In this document: positions 42,938 to 50,650 of the stretch, piece after piece | Position numbering within the stretch: the stretch's first letter is position 1 | Layout of the letters: each line of letters begins with the position of its first letter | The notes under the pieces: generated by a model | What the model was told of the DNA's origin: nothing | What the model saw: the letters and a program-made list of their open reading frames with translations, nothing else | Databases searched by the model: none | Made by a program: the position numbers and the translations under genes | Source of the DNA: UBA1723 sp045629285 | GTDB taxonomy: Bacteria > Bacteroidota > Bacteroidia > Bacteroidales > Paludibacteraceae | NCBI GenBank assembly: GCA_045629285.1 | Contig: JAZQQY010000034.1 | Coordinates: forward strand, 62,001 to 126,000 | Length of the DNA stretch: 64,000 bases | Direction of reading: 5' to 3'

Positions 42938-44782
42938 ATGTGCGGAATTGTAGGTTACATTGGAACTAAAGAGGCATACCCAATTTTGATCAAGGGTTTG
43001 CACCGTCTTGAATATAGAGGTTATGATAGCGCTGGTGTCGCTATGATTGATGATCACGGTGGCTTGAACGTCTACAAATCGAAAGGAAAGGTTTCTGATT
43101 TGGAGGCATACGCTAGAGATAAGGATTTGAGCGGTAATATCGGTATCGCACATACACGTTGGGCAACTCACGGTGAGCCTAACGATTGCAACGCTCACCC
43201 GCATTATTCGCAGAGTGAGAATCTTGCTCTAATTCACAACGGTATCATTGAGAACTACGCTGTCATCAAGGAGACTTTGATTTCTAAGGGTTATACTTTC
43301 AGAAGTACAACAGATACAGAGGTCCTAGTTCAGCTAATTGAGTTCGTTAAGAAGGAAAACAATTGTGACCTATGTACTGCAGTCCAGTTGGCATTGAGCC
43401 AGGTTGTAGGTGCATACGCAATCGCTGTTATTGAAAAAGGTCATCCAGAGACAATCATCGCTGCAAGAAAGAGTAGTCCGCTTGTTGTCGGAATCGGTAA
43501 CGACGAGTATTTCTTAGCTTCTGATGCTACACCAATCATCGAGTATACAAATAAGGTTGTTTACTTGGCAGATGAGGAGATAGCTATCCTTACAAAGGGT
43601 AAGGCAATCAAGGTGCTTACAATCGCTAACGTAGAGAAGACTCCAAAGATTCAGGAACTTGAGTTGAACTTGTCTGAGCTAGAGAAGGGAGACTACGAGC
43701 ACTACATGCTTAAGGAGATCTTTGAGCAGACACGTACTGTGATGGAAGCTACAAGCGGTCGTATCAATGTTGATTTGGATAATATCGCACTTTGTGGTTT
43801 CATCGACAACAAGGAGCGTTTCTTGAATGCAAGCCGTATCATCATCACAGCATGTGGTACTAGCTGGCACGCAGCTTTGATCGGTAAGTACGCAATCGAG
43901 GAGTTCGCTAAGATTCCTGTAGAGGTAGAGTACTCGTCTGAGTTCAGATATCGTAAGCCAGTTATCAATTCAACTGATGTCGTTATCGCAATCTCTCAGT
44001 CGGGTGAGACTGCCGATACATTGGCTGCCCTTGAGTTGGCAAAGGATAACGGAGCTCTTCTATTTGGTATCTGTAACGTAGTAGGTAGTAGCATCGCACG
44101 TCTAACTGGTGCCGGCTGCTATACTCACGTAGGTCCAGAGATCGGAGTCGCTTCAACAAAGGCATTTACAGCTCAGGTTCAGATTTTGATCATGTTGGCT
44201 TTGTCTCTAGCTAAGGAAAAGAAGACAATTTCGAATGAGTTCTATCGCCACGTATTGGAGGAGATGTTCGCATTGCCAGAGAAAATCCAGACTATCCTAG
44301 CTCAGAACGATAAGATTAAGGATTTCTCAAGAATCTATACATACGCTTCAAACTTCATCTACCTTGGCCGTGGATACAATTATCCTGTAGCTTTGGAAGG
44401 TGCATTGAAGTTGAAGGAGATCTCTTACATCCACGCTGAGGGTTATCCTGCAGCTGAGATGAAGCATGGTCCAATCGCATTGATCAATGCTGAGATGCCA
44501 GTCGTAGTAGTTGCGACAAAGGCTCCTACATACGAGAAGGTTGTCAGCAACATCCAGGAGATCAAGTCTCGTAAGGGTAAGGTAATCGCAATCGTAACAG
44601 AAGGCGACGAAATCGCTAGCAAGATTGCCGACTATTCAATCGTAATCCCTGACACTGTAGAGTGCTTGGTTCCAATCTTGGCTACAATTCCATTGCAGCT
44701 ATTGTCTTACCACATTGCTGTGGCTAAGGGTTGTGATGTTGACCAGCCTCGTAACCTTGCAAAGAGTGTTACTGTAGAGTAA
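42938..44782 (+). CDS. glmS: Glucosamine-6-phosphate synthase (isomerising)
   Basis: The 614-residue enzyme makes glucosamine 6-phosphate from fructose 6-phosphate and glutamine, the first step to UDP-GlcNAc. The N-terminal nucleophile glutaminase starts MCGIVGYIGTKEAYP, with Cys2 as catalytic residue after Met removal. Substrate motifs include HTRWATHGEPNDCNAHPH. Two SIS domains follow (ACGTSWHAALIGKYAIEEFA; SQSGETADTLAAL; GRGYNYPVALEGALKLKEIS), ending QPRNLAKSVTVE as usual. It is monocistronic with a clear promoter and terminator; no glmS ribozyme core is recognisable in the short leader. Confidence 0.97.
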   Translation: MCGIVGYIGTKEAYPILIKGLHRLEYRGYDSAGVAMIDDHGGLNVYKSKGKVSDLEAYARDKDLSGNIGIAHTRWATHGEPNDCNAHPHYSQSENLALIHNGIIENYAVIKETLISKGYTFRSTTDTEVLVQLIEFVKKENNCDLCTAVQLALSQVVGAYAIAVIEKGHPETIIAARKSSPLVVGIGNDEYFLASDATPIIEYTNKVVYLADEEIAILTKGKAIKVLTIANVEKTPKIQELELNLSELEKGDYEHYMLKEIFEQTRTVMEATSGRINVDLDNIALCGFIDNKERFLNASRIIITACGTSWHAALIGKYAIEEFAKIPVEVEYSSEFRYRKPVINSTDVVIAISQSGETADTLAALELAKDNGALLFGICNVVGSSIARLTGAGCYTHVGPEIGVASTKAFTAQVQILIMLALSLAKEKKTISNEFYRHVLEEMFALPEKIQTILAQNDKIKDFSRIYTYASNFIYLGRGYNYPVALEGALKLKEISYIHAEGYPAAEMKHGPIALINAEMPVVVVATKAPTYEKVVSNIQEIKSRKGKVIAIVTEGDEIASKIADYSIVIPDTVECLVPILATIPLQLLSYHIAVAKGCDVDQPRNLAKSVTVE

Positions 44783-44806
44783 TCAAGATAATTTATACTA
44801 TATGTA

Positions 44807-44840
44807 AAGAGGGGCAAACGTGAGTTCGCCCCTTTTTTTA
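44807..44840 (+). terminator. Rho-independent terminator of glmS
   Basis: AGAGGGGC and CGCCCCTTT arms around AAACGTGAGTT, with a 7-T tail. Confidence 0.88.
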
Positions 44841-44858
44841 TAAAAACATTAAGTTAAA

Positions 44859-45878
44859 ATGAAAAGCAGGATTCTTACTTTGTTGCTGATAATATGTGGT
44901 TTCTGCACTTCTGTTTGCGCGGAAACAGGTGATGTATATGACAATTCTGAAGCATTTGTCAGCACAGATTCTTTTGTCGTAGACTATACTAATAAAGGAG
45001 GGAATAAAGTCCACAAGGTTTTTGATCTACGTGTGGAACCAGATACGTTCTATAGAAGACAATTGCATTCATTAATGTCACTATGTGAGTGCTTAAGTCC
45101 TGATGAAATATCTGTATTGTCTGGTAGGGAATCATATTTGACATTGGCAAAACAGGTGTTGACAGAATTGGATTGTAGCATTGACGGCAATGAAGATTGT
45201 TGTCGTCTAAGACATGCTATGATTGTTAAGTGTCGCAGTAAGGAGTACCTGCGTCAAATGTCGGACATCTTGTACGAAAAGCAGGAGCCATTGGTTTTAT
45301 ATTCTGCATGGGAAAATTTTGACCAGAGTCGTTGCCCGTGGTATAAATCGTATCGTGATTCTGTCTTGGCTAATAAGAGTACGCGTTCAGATGACTTGTT
45401 GGTATTGATCGTGGTAAACAAGAATGTTAAGAATAAAAAAGAGTATGCATTGTTGTTGAATGAATATAATAAACTAGGAAAAAGTTGCACTTTTGGAAAG
45501 TGTTTCCAATATCTGCTCGACAATAATGATGTTCTGAAATATCAGGAATATAGAAATTTATGTGAAATCTGGGTTCATGAAAACGGATATTGGGATATAG
45601 AGTTCAATACATATTCACAGTATTATGGGAACGATAATATTAGGGATCCACTATGCTATTTGCTTTTTGGAAAACTAATGAATGGTACACCTATGTTTGT
45701 GACATCATTGTCTTGTGTGGATGAAATCACCAAGAGTAGAATTCTATGTGATTTGGAAATACCTTTGAGAAACAGATTTGATATCGACAAGTGTATTGAA
45801 ACTGTGGAGAAGGAGAATCCTGCAGATAAAAAAATGAAATCAAAGGTGCTTAAGGCATTGAAAAAGCAAAGTAAATAG
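44859..45878 (+). CDS. Secreted Cys-rich protein, unknown
   Basis: The 339-residue protein has a signal peptide (MKSRILTLLLIICGFCTSVC, cleavage probably after VCA). The mature part holds many cysteines (for example MSLCECLS, LDCSIDGNEDCCRLRHA, KSCTFGKCFQYL) and a Lys-rich C-terminus (KKMKSKVLKALKKQSK). I recognise no domain. It begins only about 20 bases after the glmS terminator and no promoter is visible, so expression may depend on read-through. The Cys pattern suggests a disulphide-bonded periplasmic or surface protein. Codon use is slightly less optimised than in glmS. Confidence 0.7.
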   Translation: MKSRILTLLLIICGFCTSVCAETGDVYDNSEAFVSTDSFVVDYTNKGGNKVHKVFDLRVEPDTFYRRQLHSLMSLCECLSPDEISVLSGRESYLTLAKQVLTELDCSIDGNEDCCRLRHAMIVKCRSKEYLRQMSDILYEKQEPLVLYSAWENFDQSRCPWYKSYRDSVLANKSTRSDDLLVLIVVNKNVKNKKEYALLLNEYNKLGKSCTFGKCFQYLLDNNDVLKYQEYRNLCEIWVHENGYWDIEFNTYSQYYGNDNIRDPLCYLLFGKLMNGTPMFVTSLSCVDEITKSRILCDLEIPLRNRFDIDKCIETVEKENPADKKMKSKVLKALKKQSK

Positions 45879-45889
45879 TCAAAATTTCT

Positions 45890-45897
45890 TATCTTTG
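45890..45897 (+). promoter_or_regulatory. Bacteroidota -7 promoter element
   Basis: TATCTTTG lies 31 bases before the phosphatase ATG at 45929. Confidence 0.7.
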
Positions 45898-45928
45898 CAT
45901 AAACGCCAAAAAGGATAATATTAAATAT

Positions 45929-47284
45929 ATGAATGCGTTACAAAAACTTATGACATCATCGGTTGCGACTCTATTTATTTCACAGAGTCTGTTTGCAGCC
46001 ATGACCAATGACGAATTGGCTTCTCAGCCAGATTTCTTTTGCTCAAACTATATTTCTTATGAAGCGAGCGTAAAAGGTATCAACAAACTGCAGAATGGAA
46101 TATATGAATATCCGACTCTTTCCGAGACTCCGGAAGGTTATACTCCGTTCTATATCAGCCATTATGGCCGACATGGTTCACGCTATCATTATAGCCAGGA
46201 AGATTACAACTATATAGCTGATATTTTTGAAAAGGCAGCTGCCGAGCAGAGTTTGACTCCGTTTGGAAAGAAATTGTTTGTCGAGATGTCTCAGATACGT
46301 GACGATGCGGATAAACGTGCAGGTGATCTTACACCATTAGGTCGTGAGCAGCATCGTGGTATCGCAAGACGTATGGTGAAGAATTTTCCAACTGTTTTTG
46401 CGGGAGAAAACAGAAAAATCGAAGCTAAGAGTACTGTCGTGGTACGTTGTGCTTTAAGTATGACTGCTTTTTGTCAGGAGTTGAATAAGATATGTCCGAA
46501 CCTTGATATAGACAATGATGCAAGTGAAAGATATCAGAAGTACATGTGTCATGGAAAGGTTGTAGGTGATTTCTCAGGTGGCAATAGTAATCCAGAATTG
46601 GCGGCATTCTACGAGAAGCGTGATACAGGAACAGATGTGCTTGATAAGATCTTTGCTAATAAGAAGATTATAAAGAAGTATGTCAATAGAGAAAAATTCA
46701 CCAAGGCACTTTATTATATGTTGATCTCTTTGCAGGGTGTCGACGTGGAGCATTTGGATGAGCGTAATTGTTCTTTGACAAAAGTGTTCACGCCAGAGGA
46801 GATGGCTTCGCAGTGGCAGGCTCAAAACCTTTATTGGTATAAGGATTATGCAAATTGCCCTCTAAATGGTGGAGTTGGTATCAAGTCTGCACGATTCTTG
46901 GTAGAACAGATCAGAATAGAGGCTGACGCTGCAATCGCTGGTAATGGAGTCGCTGCCAATTTACGATTCGGACATGATACAGGATTGCTCCCTCTTGTTG
47001 GACTTCTAAACCTTGATGGAATAGGAGAGTCTCATTCCGACTTAGAGTTACTTCACAACTATTGGCAGGATTTCTCTGTCATTCCGATGGCAGGCAACTT
47101 GCAGATGGTGTTCTACAGAAAAACAGATGCAAATGGTTCTGGAAGTCAGTATTTGGTTAAATTCTTGCTTAACGAGAGAGAGGTCAAACTTCCAAAATCA
47201 GTTTTGACAACTGTCGCCAACTATTATGACTGGAAAGTGGTAAGAGATTATTTGATGGAGATAGAACGTACTGTTCATCCATAA
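45929..47284 (+). CDS. Secreted histidine acid phosphatase (phytase/MINPP-like)
   Basis: The 451-residue exported protein has a signal peptide (about 1-23, ending LFAAM) and the branch-2 histidine phosphatase signature YGRHGSRY, with Arg81 and His82. The proton-donor motif is HD at 349-350 (LRFGHDTGLLPLVGLLNL). The phytase-like MINPP group uses HAE in place of HD, so this copy may prefer other phosphate esters. It probably releases phosphate in the periplasm or outside the cell. It has its own -7 promoter and no downstream partner. Confidence 0.85.
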   Translation: MNALQKLMTSSVATLFISQSLFAAMTNDELASQPDFFCSNYISYEASVKGINKLQNGIYEYPTLSETPEGYTPFYISHYGRHGSRYHYSQEDYNYIADIFEKAAAEQSLTPFGKKLFVEMSQIRDDADKRAGDLTPLGREQHRGIARRMVKNFPTVFAGENRKIEAKSTVVVRCALSMTAFCQELNKICPNLDIDNDASERYQKYMCHGKVVGDFSGGNSNPELAAFYEKRDTGTDVLDKIFANKKIIKKYVNREKFTKALYYMLISLQGVDVEHLDERNCSLTKVFTPEEMASQWQAQNLYWYKDYANCPLNGGVGIKSARFLVEQIRIEADAAIAGNGVAANLRFGHDTGLLPLVGLLNLDGIGESHSDLELLHNYWQDFSVIPMAGNLQMVFYRKTDANGSGSQYLVKFLLNEREVKLPKSVLTTVANYYDWKVVRDYLMEIERTVHP

Positions 47285-47384
47285 TAAATATGTTCTAAAA
47301 CATTAAAAATTGCATTTGCAAACAATAATTAACATATTTGCAGAAAATAAAGTCTGATTTTTTTTGCCTGCAAACTAAATGTTT

Positions 47385-47392
47385 TACTTTTG
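47385..47392 (+). promoter_or_regulatory. Bacteroidota promoter (-33 and -7)
   Basis: TACTTTTG (-7) with TTTG at 47363-47366, 18 bases upstream. The gene starts at 47421. Confidence 0.72.
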
Positions 47393-47420
47393 CTTGTGAA
47401 AATATAAAAGAATTCTGGAT

Positions 47421-47834
47421 ATGAAAAAGATAATAATGGCCGCTTTGACATGCCTATGCGGTATGTCGGGTGTCGACGCACAGGAATTTATGAAGGTAAG
47501 TGCTGAGAAAGTTCTTACTGAGGACAATCAGCGTTGTTATCAGATCCGTCGCGGTTACAGCCGTAAGGATAAGACTCAATGGGAGCCATTTTGTGGTGGA
47601 TTCCGCAACTTCTACTATGAGAGTGGTTACGAGTATACAATGCACGTTGAAAAGTACGATCCGACAGCTGATACAATCGTTGTAATCAAGACTATCGGTC
47701 GTGATAACTCAGATTCTTACCGTAAGCAGCAGGAGATGAAGAAGAAGGCTGCTGAGGCTCGTGCTGCTAAGGCTGCTCGTGATGCAGAAAATGCTAAGAA
47801 CAATAACGCAACTCCAGCTAAGAAGAAGAAATAA
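47421..47834 (+). CDS. Exported DUF4377-like protein
   Basis: The 137-residue protein has a signal peptide (MKKIIMAALTCLCGMSGVDA). A small domain with WEPFCGGFRNFYYESGYEYT then resembles DUF4377 (Trp-x-x-Phe, Gly-Phe, Tyr-x-x-Gly-Tyr-x-Tyr). The C-terminus is an Ala/Lys helix ending PAKKKK. DUF4377 is found in exported lipoproteins and HslJ-like proteins of Bacteroidota; the function is unknown. It is monocistronic with promoter and terminator. Confidence 0.7.
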   Translation: MKKIIMAALTCLCGMSGVDAQEFMKVSAEKVLTEDNQRCYQIRRGYSRKDKTQWEPFCGGFRNFYYESGYEYTMHVEKYDPTADTIVVIKTIGRDNSDSYRKQQEMKKKAAEARAAKAARDAENAKNNNATPAKKKK

Positions 47835-47856
47835 TAGATTAAATTCTTAATCCTAT

Positions 47857-47890
47857 AGAGACGCGACAAAATCGCGTCTCTTTTGTTTTT
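47857..47890 (+). terminator. Rho-independent terminator (GAGACG family)
   Basis: AGAGACGCGA (47857-47866) and TCGCGTCTCT (47872-47881) are perfect arms with a T tail. The next gene's ATG begins at the very next base, 47891. Confidence 0.92.
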
Positions 47891-48418
47891 ATGCTGACTT
47901 TCAAAAGAATATATACGCAATCTGAAGAGTATCGGTTTGTAGAGACGTTAATGCACTCCGCATTTCCTTCTGATGAGCGACGCGACGACATGCAACAACG
48001 TCGCAATGTGGATTGTAATGGCCGGATGCAATGTTTGTTGATTAAGGATGGCGACGTGAATGTCGGGTTCCTCACGATCTGGCAGTTGTCGTCAATCTCT
48101 TATGTTGAGCATTTTGCAATCGATGATAAGCTACGTGGGCATGGATACGGCACAACAGCTTTGGATGAATTGACTGGCATGCCCGACTTTGGCAGGTTGA
48201 TATTGGAGGTTGAACTTCCGTCGACAGAAGAGGCTATCAAACGAATTACGTTTTATGAGAAGTGTGGATTCGTGCTTTGGCCTAATACATACGTCCAGCC
48301 ACCATATTCGTCGGACAAACAGAGTGTGCCTATGGCAATCATGACCTACGGTTCTGTGTGTGATAGTGAGATTGAAAAGTCTATCGATGATATGTATAGG
48401 TTTGTTTACAATGTGTAG
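47891..48418 (+). CDS. GNAT-family N-acetyltransferase
   Basis: The 175-residue protein carries the acetyl-CoA-binding motif A of GNATs (IDDKLRGHGYGTTALDEL) and motif B (RITFYEKCGFVL), with the preceding beta strand ISYVEHFAI. The acceptor substrate is unknown. Its ATG directly abuts the terminator of the upstream gene and no promoter is seen, so it may be translated from read-through RNA. MLTFKRIYTQSEEYRFVETL looks like a full N-terminus. Confidence 0.85.
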   Translation: MLTFKRIYTQSEEYRFVETLMHSAFPSDERRDDMQQRRNVDCNGRMQCLLIKDGDVNVGFLTIWQLSSISYVEHFAIDDKLRGHGYGTTALDELTGMPDFGRLILEVELPSTEEAIKRITFYEKCGFVLWPNTYVQPPYSSDKQSVPMAIMTYGSVCDSEIEKSIDDMYRFVYNV

Positions 48419-48466
48419 TATTCATTTCACTGCGTAATTTATAGTGCTGAAATGCAATATTTTTTA

Positions 48467-48474
48467 TACCTTTG
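48467..48474 (+). promoter_or_regulatory. Bacteroidota -7 promoter element
   Basis: TACCTTTG lies 26 bases before the SPOR protein ATG. It likely serves the whole 48501-53079 gene run. Confidence 0.7.
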
Positions 48475-48500
48475 TAGCATATAATATGAACTTATAGATT

Positions 48501-49082
48501 ATGAACAGAATAAAGTTTGGTTTGACTATGTTGTTGACTATGCTTGCTTTTGCATTGTCGGCACAGTCTCAGAAGGTAAAACATGAGGATATTTTCAAGG
48601 ACTTGGCTAAGACTCAGCCGGGTTACGGAACTGTGAAATTGCAGCAGAATCCTAAGGTTAACCTTTTGGTGAATAGAAAAATCAAGGAATCGGAATCAAA
48701 AAAATATATCACATTTTCTGGCTACAGAATCCAGGTGTATATGGACAACAACCAGAAAAAGTCGAAGGATGAGGCTTATTCCCGCGAGAAGATGTTGAAG
48801 GAGAAATATGAGGATTTGACAACTTACATCAGTTTTTCATCTCCATTCTGGAAACTTCGTGTCGGAGATTACCGAACTCATGCAGATGCACTTGTGATGG
48901 CAAAGAAACTTCGTGAGGATTTCCCTGAATTGAGTTCGGAGATTCTTATCGTTAAAGACGACGAAGTTAGAGATGTCACTTTGGAACCAGGTTACGTGAA
49001 GAAGGAAGCTGCTCCTGCTGAGCCAGCACCTGCTGCAAAAGCATCGGCATCTGCTAAACCAGCTACTACTAAGAAGAAATAA
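48501..49082 (+). CDS. Exported SPOR-domain protein
   Basis: The 193-residue protein has a signal peptide (about 1-21, ending LSAQSQ), a linker, then a SPOR-like domain: GYRIQVYMDNNQKKSKDEAY through SSPFWKLRVGDYRTHADALV. SPOR domains bind denuded glycan strands at division sites. The tail is Ala/Pro/Lys-rich (APAEPAPAAKASASAKP). It is first in a tightly packed run with the 49094 gene, folE and mutS2 (gaps of 11 and 0 bases, and a 4-base overlap). Confidence 0.85.
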   Translation: MNRIKFGLTMLLTMLAFALSAQSQKVKHEDIFKDLAKTQPGYGTVKLQQNPKVNLLVNRKIKESESKKYITFSGYRIQVYMDNNQKKSKDEAYSREKMLKEKYEDLTTYISFSSPFWKLRVGDYRTHADALVMAKKLREDFPELSSEILIVKDDEVRDVTLEPGYVKKEAAPAEPAPAAKASASAKPATTKKK

Positions 49083-49093
49083 AAGGGTATAAT

Positions 49094-50035
49094 ATGAAGA
49101 GATTTATTGCACTTGCAGCAGCAGCTGTGACATTTTTTTCAGCGTCGGCAAAGATTGAGAAGAGTAACGAGCGTACAGCCGACCACAAGAAGTTTGACAA
49201 CTATTCTTACGCTATCGTTCCACCAGCTGGCTATGAGCTAACGGACAACGGTACAGCGTTCAGAAATCCGGAGAAAAAGTCGGGAATCTCAATTTCTCAT
49301 CTTAACATGATTCTTGACGCTTCAAGCGAGAATGAGTTGTTAAAGGTGACATTCCAGAATTTCGTTTCTGGCTATCAAACTAACGAGACTGTATTCATCA
49401 ACGATGCAGAGCACTACTTGGTAAGCAAGGCTGAGAATGGCCGTCTTTTCACTACTCTTGTAGTTCCAGAGGACAATGGTTCAGTGATGCTTACAGCATC
49501 GTCTCCTATCGATGATTTGGCTGAGATAGAGAAGACAAAGGAGGCTCTTTTGTCGGTTGTATTTATTGATCCTGCTGATATGGCAGACAACCCAATCTTT
49601 GAGAATTCACTTTACAGCATCGCAAACCAGGGCTTCCGTGCACAGCCAGAGGGATCTACTCTTGTTGCATTCTGTGAGTCGGGCGACTTCGCAAAGGAGC
49701 AGGCAACAGGCCGTTTGGTATACTTCAAGGTGTTGATGAATGAGGATGCTGTTAAGGCTAAGGAGCAGAAGATGTTTGCTACTGAGGTTGTAAAGGCATT
49801 GGTTTCAGATAATGAGACAATCACATCTGATAATGCTGTTGATGTTAATGGCTTGCCTGGTTACGAGTACTTCATCACGGAGACTGTAGGTGGAGAAGTG
49901 AAGTCAAAGTCGTATGCAATGGTAGTCTTCACTCAGGGTAAGTACTACTGTTTCACATCTAAGGCAAATCAGGAAATTGATATGTACTTGCAGAAGTTCC
50001 AGGCTGCTGCAAAGAGTTTTCAGGCAAAGAAATAA
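49094..50035 (+). CDS. Exported protein of unknown function, two similar halves
   Basis: The 313-residue protein has a signal peptide (MKRFIALAAAAVTFFSASAK). The mature part reads like two related alpha/beta halves: residues about 30-155 (SYAIVPPAGYELTDNGTAFR to EALLSVVFI) and 165-313 (SLYSIANQGFRAQPEGSTLV to KFQAAAKSFQAKK). The pattern, strands followed by a C-terminal helix with a Leu/Val-Val end, recalls PsbP/DcrB-type domains, but I cannot assign it. It sits between the SPOR gene and folE, and the folE ATG follows its stop with no gap. Confidence 0.7.
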   Translation: MKRFIALAAAAVTFFSASAKIEKSNERTADHKKFDNYSYAIVPPAGYELTDNGTAFRNPEKKSGISISHLNMILDASSENELLKVTFQNFVSGYQTNETVFINDAEHYLVSKAENGRLFTTLVVPEDNGSVMLTASSPIDDLAEIEKTKEALLSVVFIDPADMADNPIFENSLYSIANQGFRAQPEGSTLVAFCESGDFAKEQATGRLVYFKVLMNEDAVKAKEQKMFATEVVKALVSDNETITSDNAVDVNGLPGYEYFITETVGGEVKSKSYAMVVFTQGKYYCFTSKANQEIDMYLQKFQAAAKSFQAKK

Positions 50036-50650
50036 ATGAACGAAGATCTAGAGATAAAACCATGGGATATTGCAAAATATCCTGATAAGAATTTAACTGC
50101 AGTTCTTGCTCCTCTCGTAAGACAGGAGCTTGAATTGTTGGGTGAAGACGTTAACCGTGAAGGTTTGCTTAAGACACCGGAAAGAGTGGCAAAAGCAATG
50201 CAGTTCATGACTTACGGTTATAAGATCGATCCTAGCGATGTCTTGAAGAGTGCAGTGTTCGAGGAGGACTATAGCCAGATGGTTATCGTTCGTGATATTG
50301 ATTTCTACTCTCTATGTGAACACCACATGCTTCCGTTCTTTGGAAAAGTTCATGTGGCTTACATTCCTAACGGCAAGATAACTGGTCTAAGCAAGATTGC
50401 TCGCGTGGTAGAGATCCTATCGCGTCGACTTCAGATCCAGGAGCGTCTAACTACGCAGATCAAGGATTGCATCCAGGAGACGTTGGAGCCTCTTGGCGTA
50501 ATGGTTGTTATCGAGGCTCAGCACATGTGCATGCAGATGCGTGGTGTGCAGAAGATGCATTCCGTCACTACCACATCTGATTTCACAGGTGTATTTGAGA
50601 ATGGAAAGACAAGAGAAGAGTTTATTAGCTTGATCACCGTCAACAGATGA
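50036..50650 (+). CDS. folE: GTP cyclohydrolase I
   Basis: The 204-residue enzyme converts GTP to dihydroneopterin triphosphate for folate synthesis. The zinc and active-site residues are in YSLCEHHMLPFFGKVHVAYI, with GLSKIARVVEILSRRLQIQE, the second zinc Cys region HMCMQMRGVQK, and the TTTSDFTGVF end. The length is normal. ATG is immediately after the preceding stop, and its own stop overlaps the mutS2 start (ATGA), so translation is likely coupled. Confidence 0.96.
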   Translation: MNEDLEIKPWDIAKYPDKNLTAVLAPLVRQELELLGEDVNREGLLKTPERVAKAMQFMTYGYKIDPSDVLKSAVFEEDYSQMVIVRDIDFYSLCEHHMLPFFGKVHVAYIPNGKITGLSKIARVVEILSRRLQIQERLTTQIKDCIQETLEPLGVMVVIEAQHMCMQMRGVQKMHSVTTTSDFTGVFENGKTREEFISLITVNR

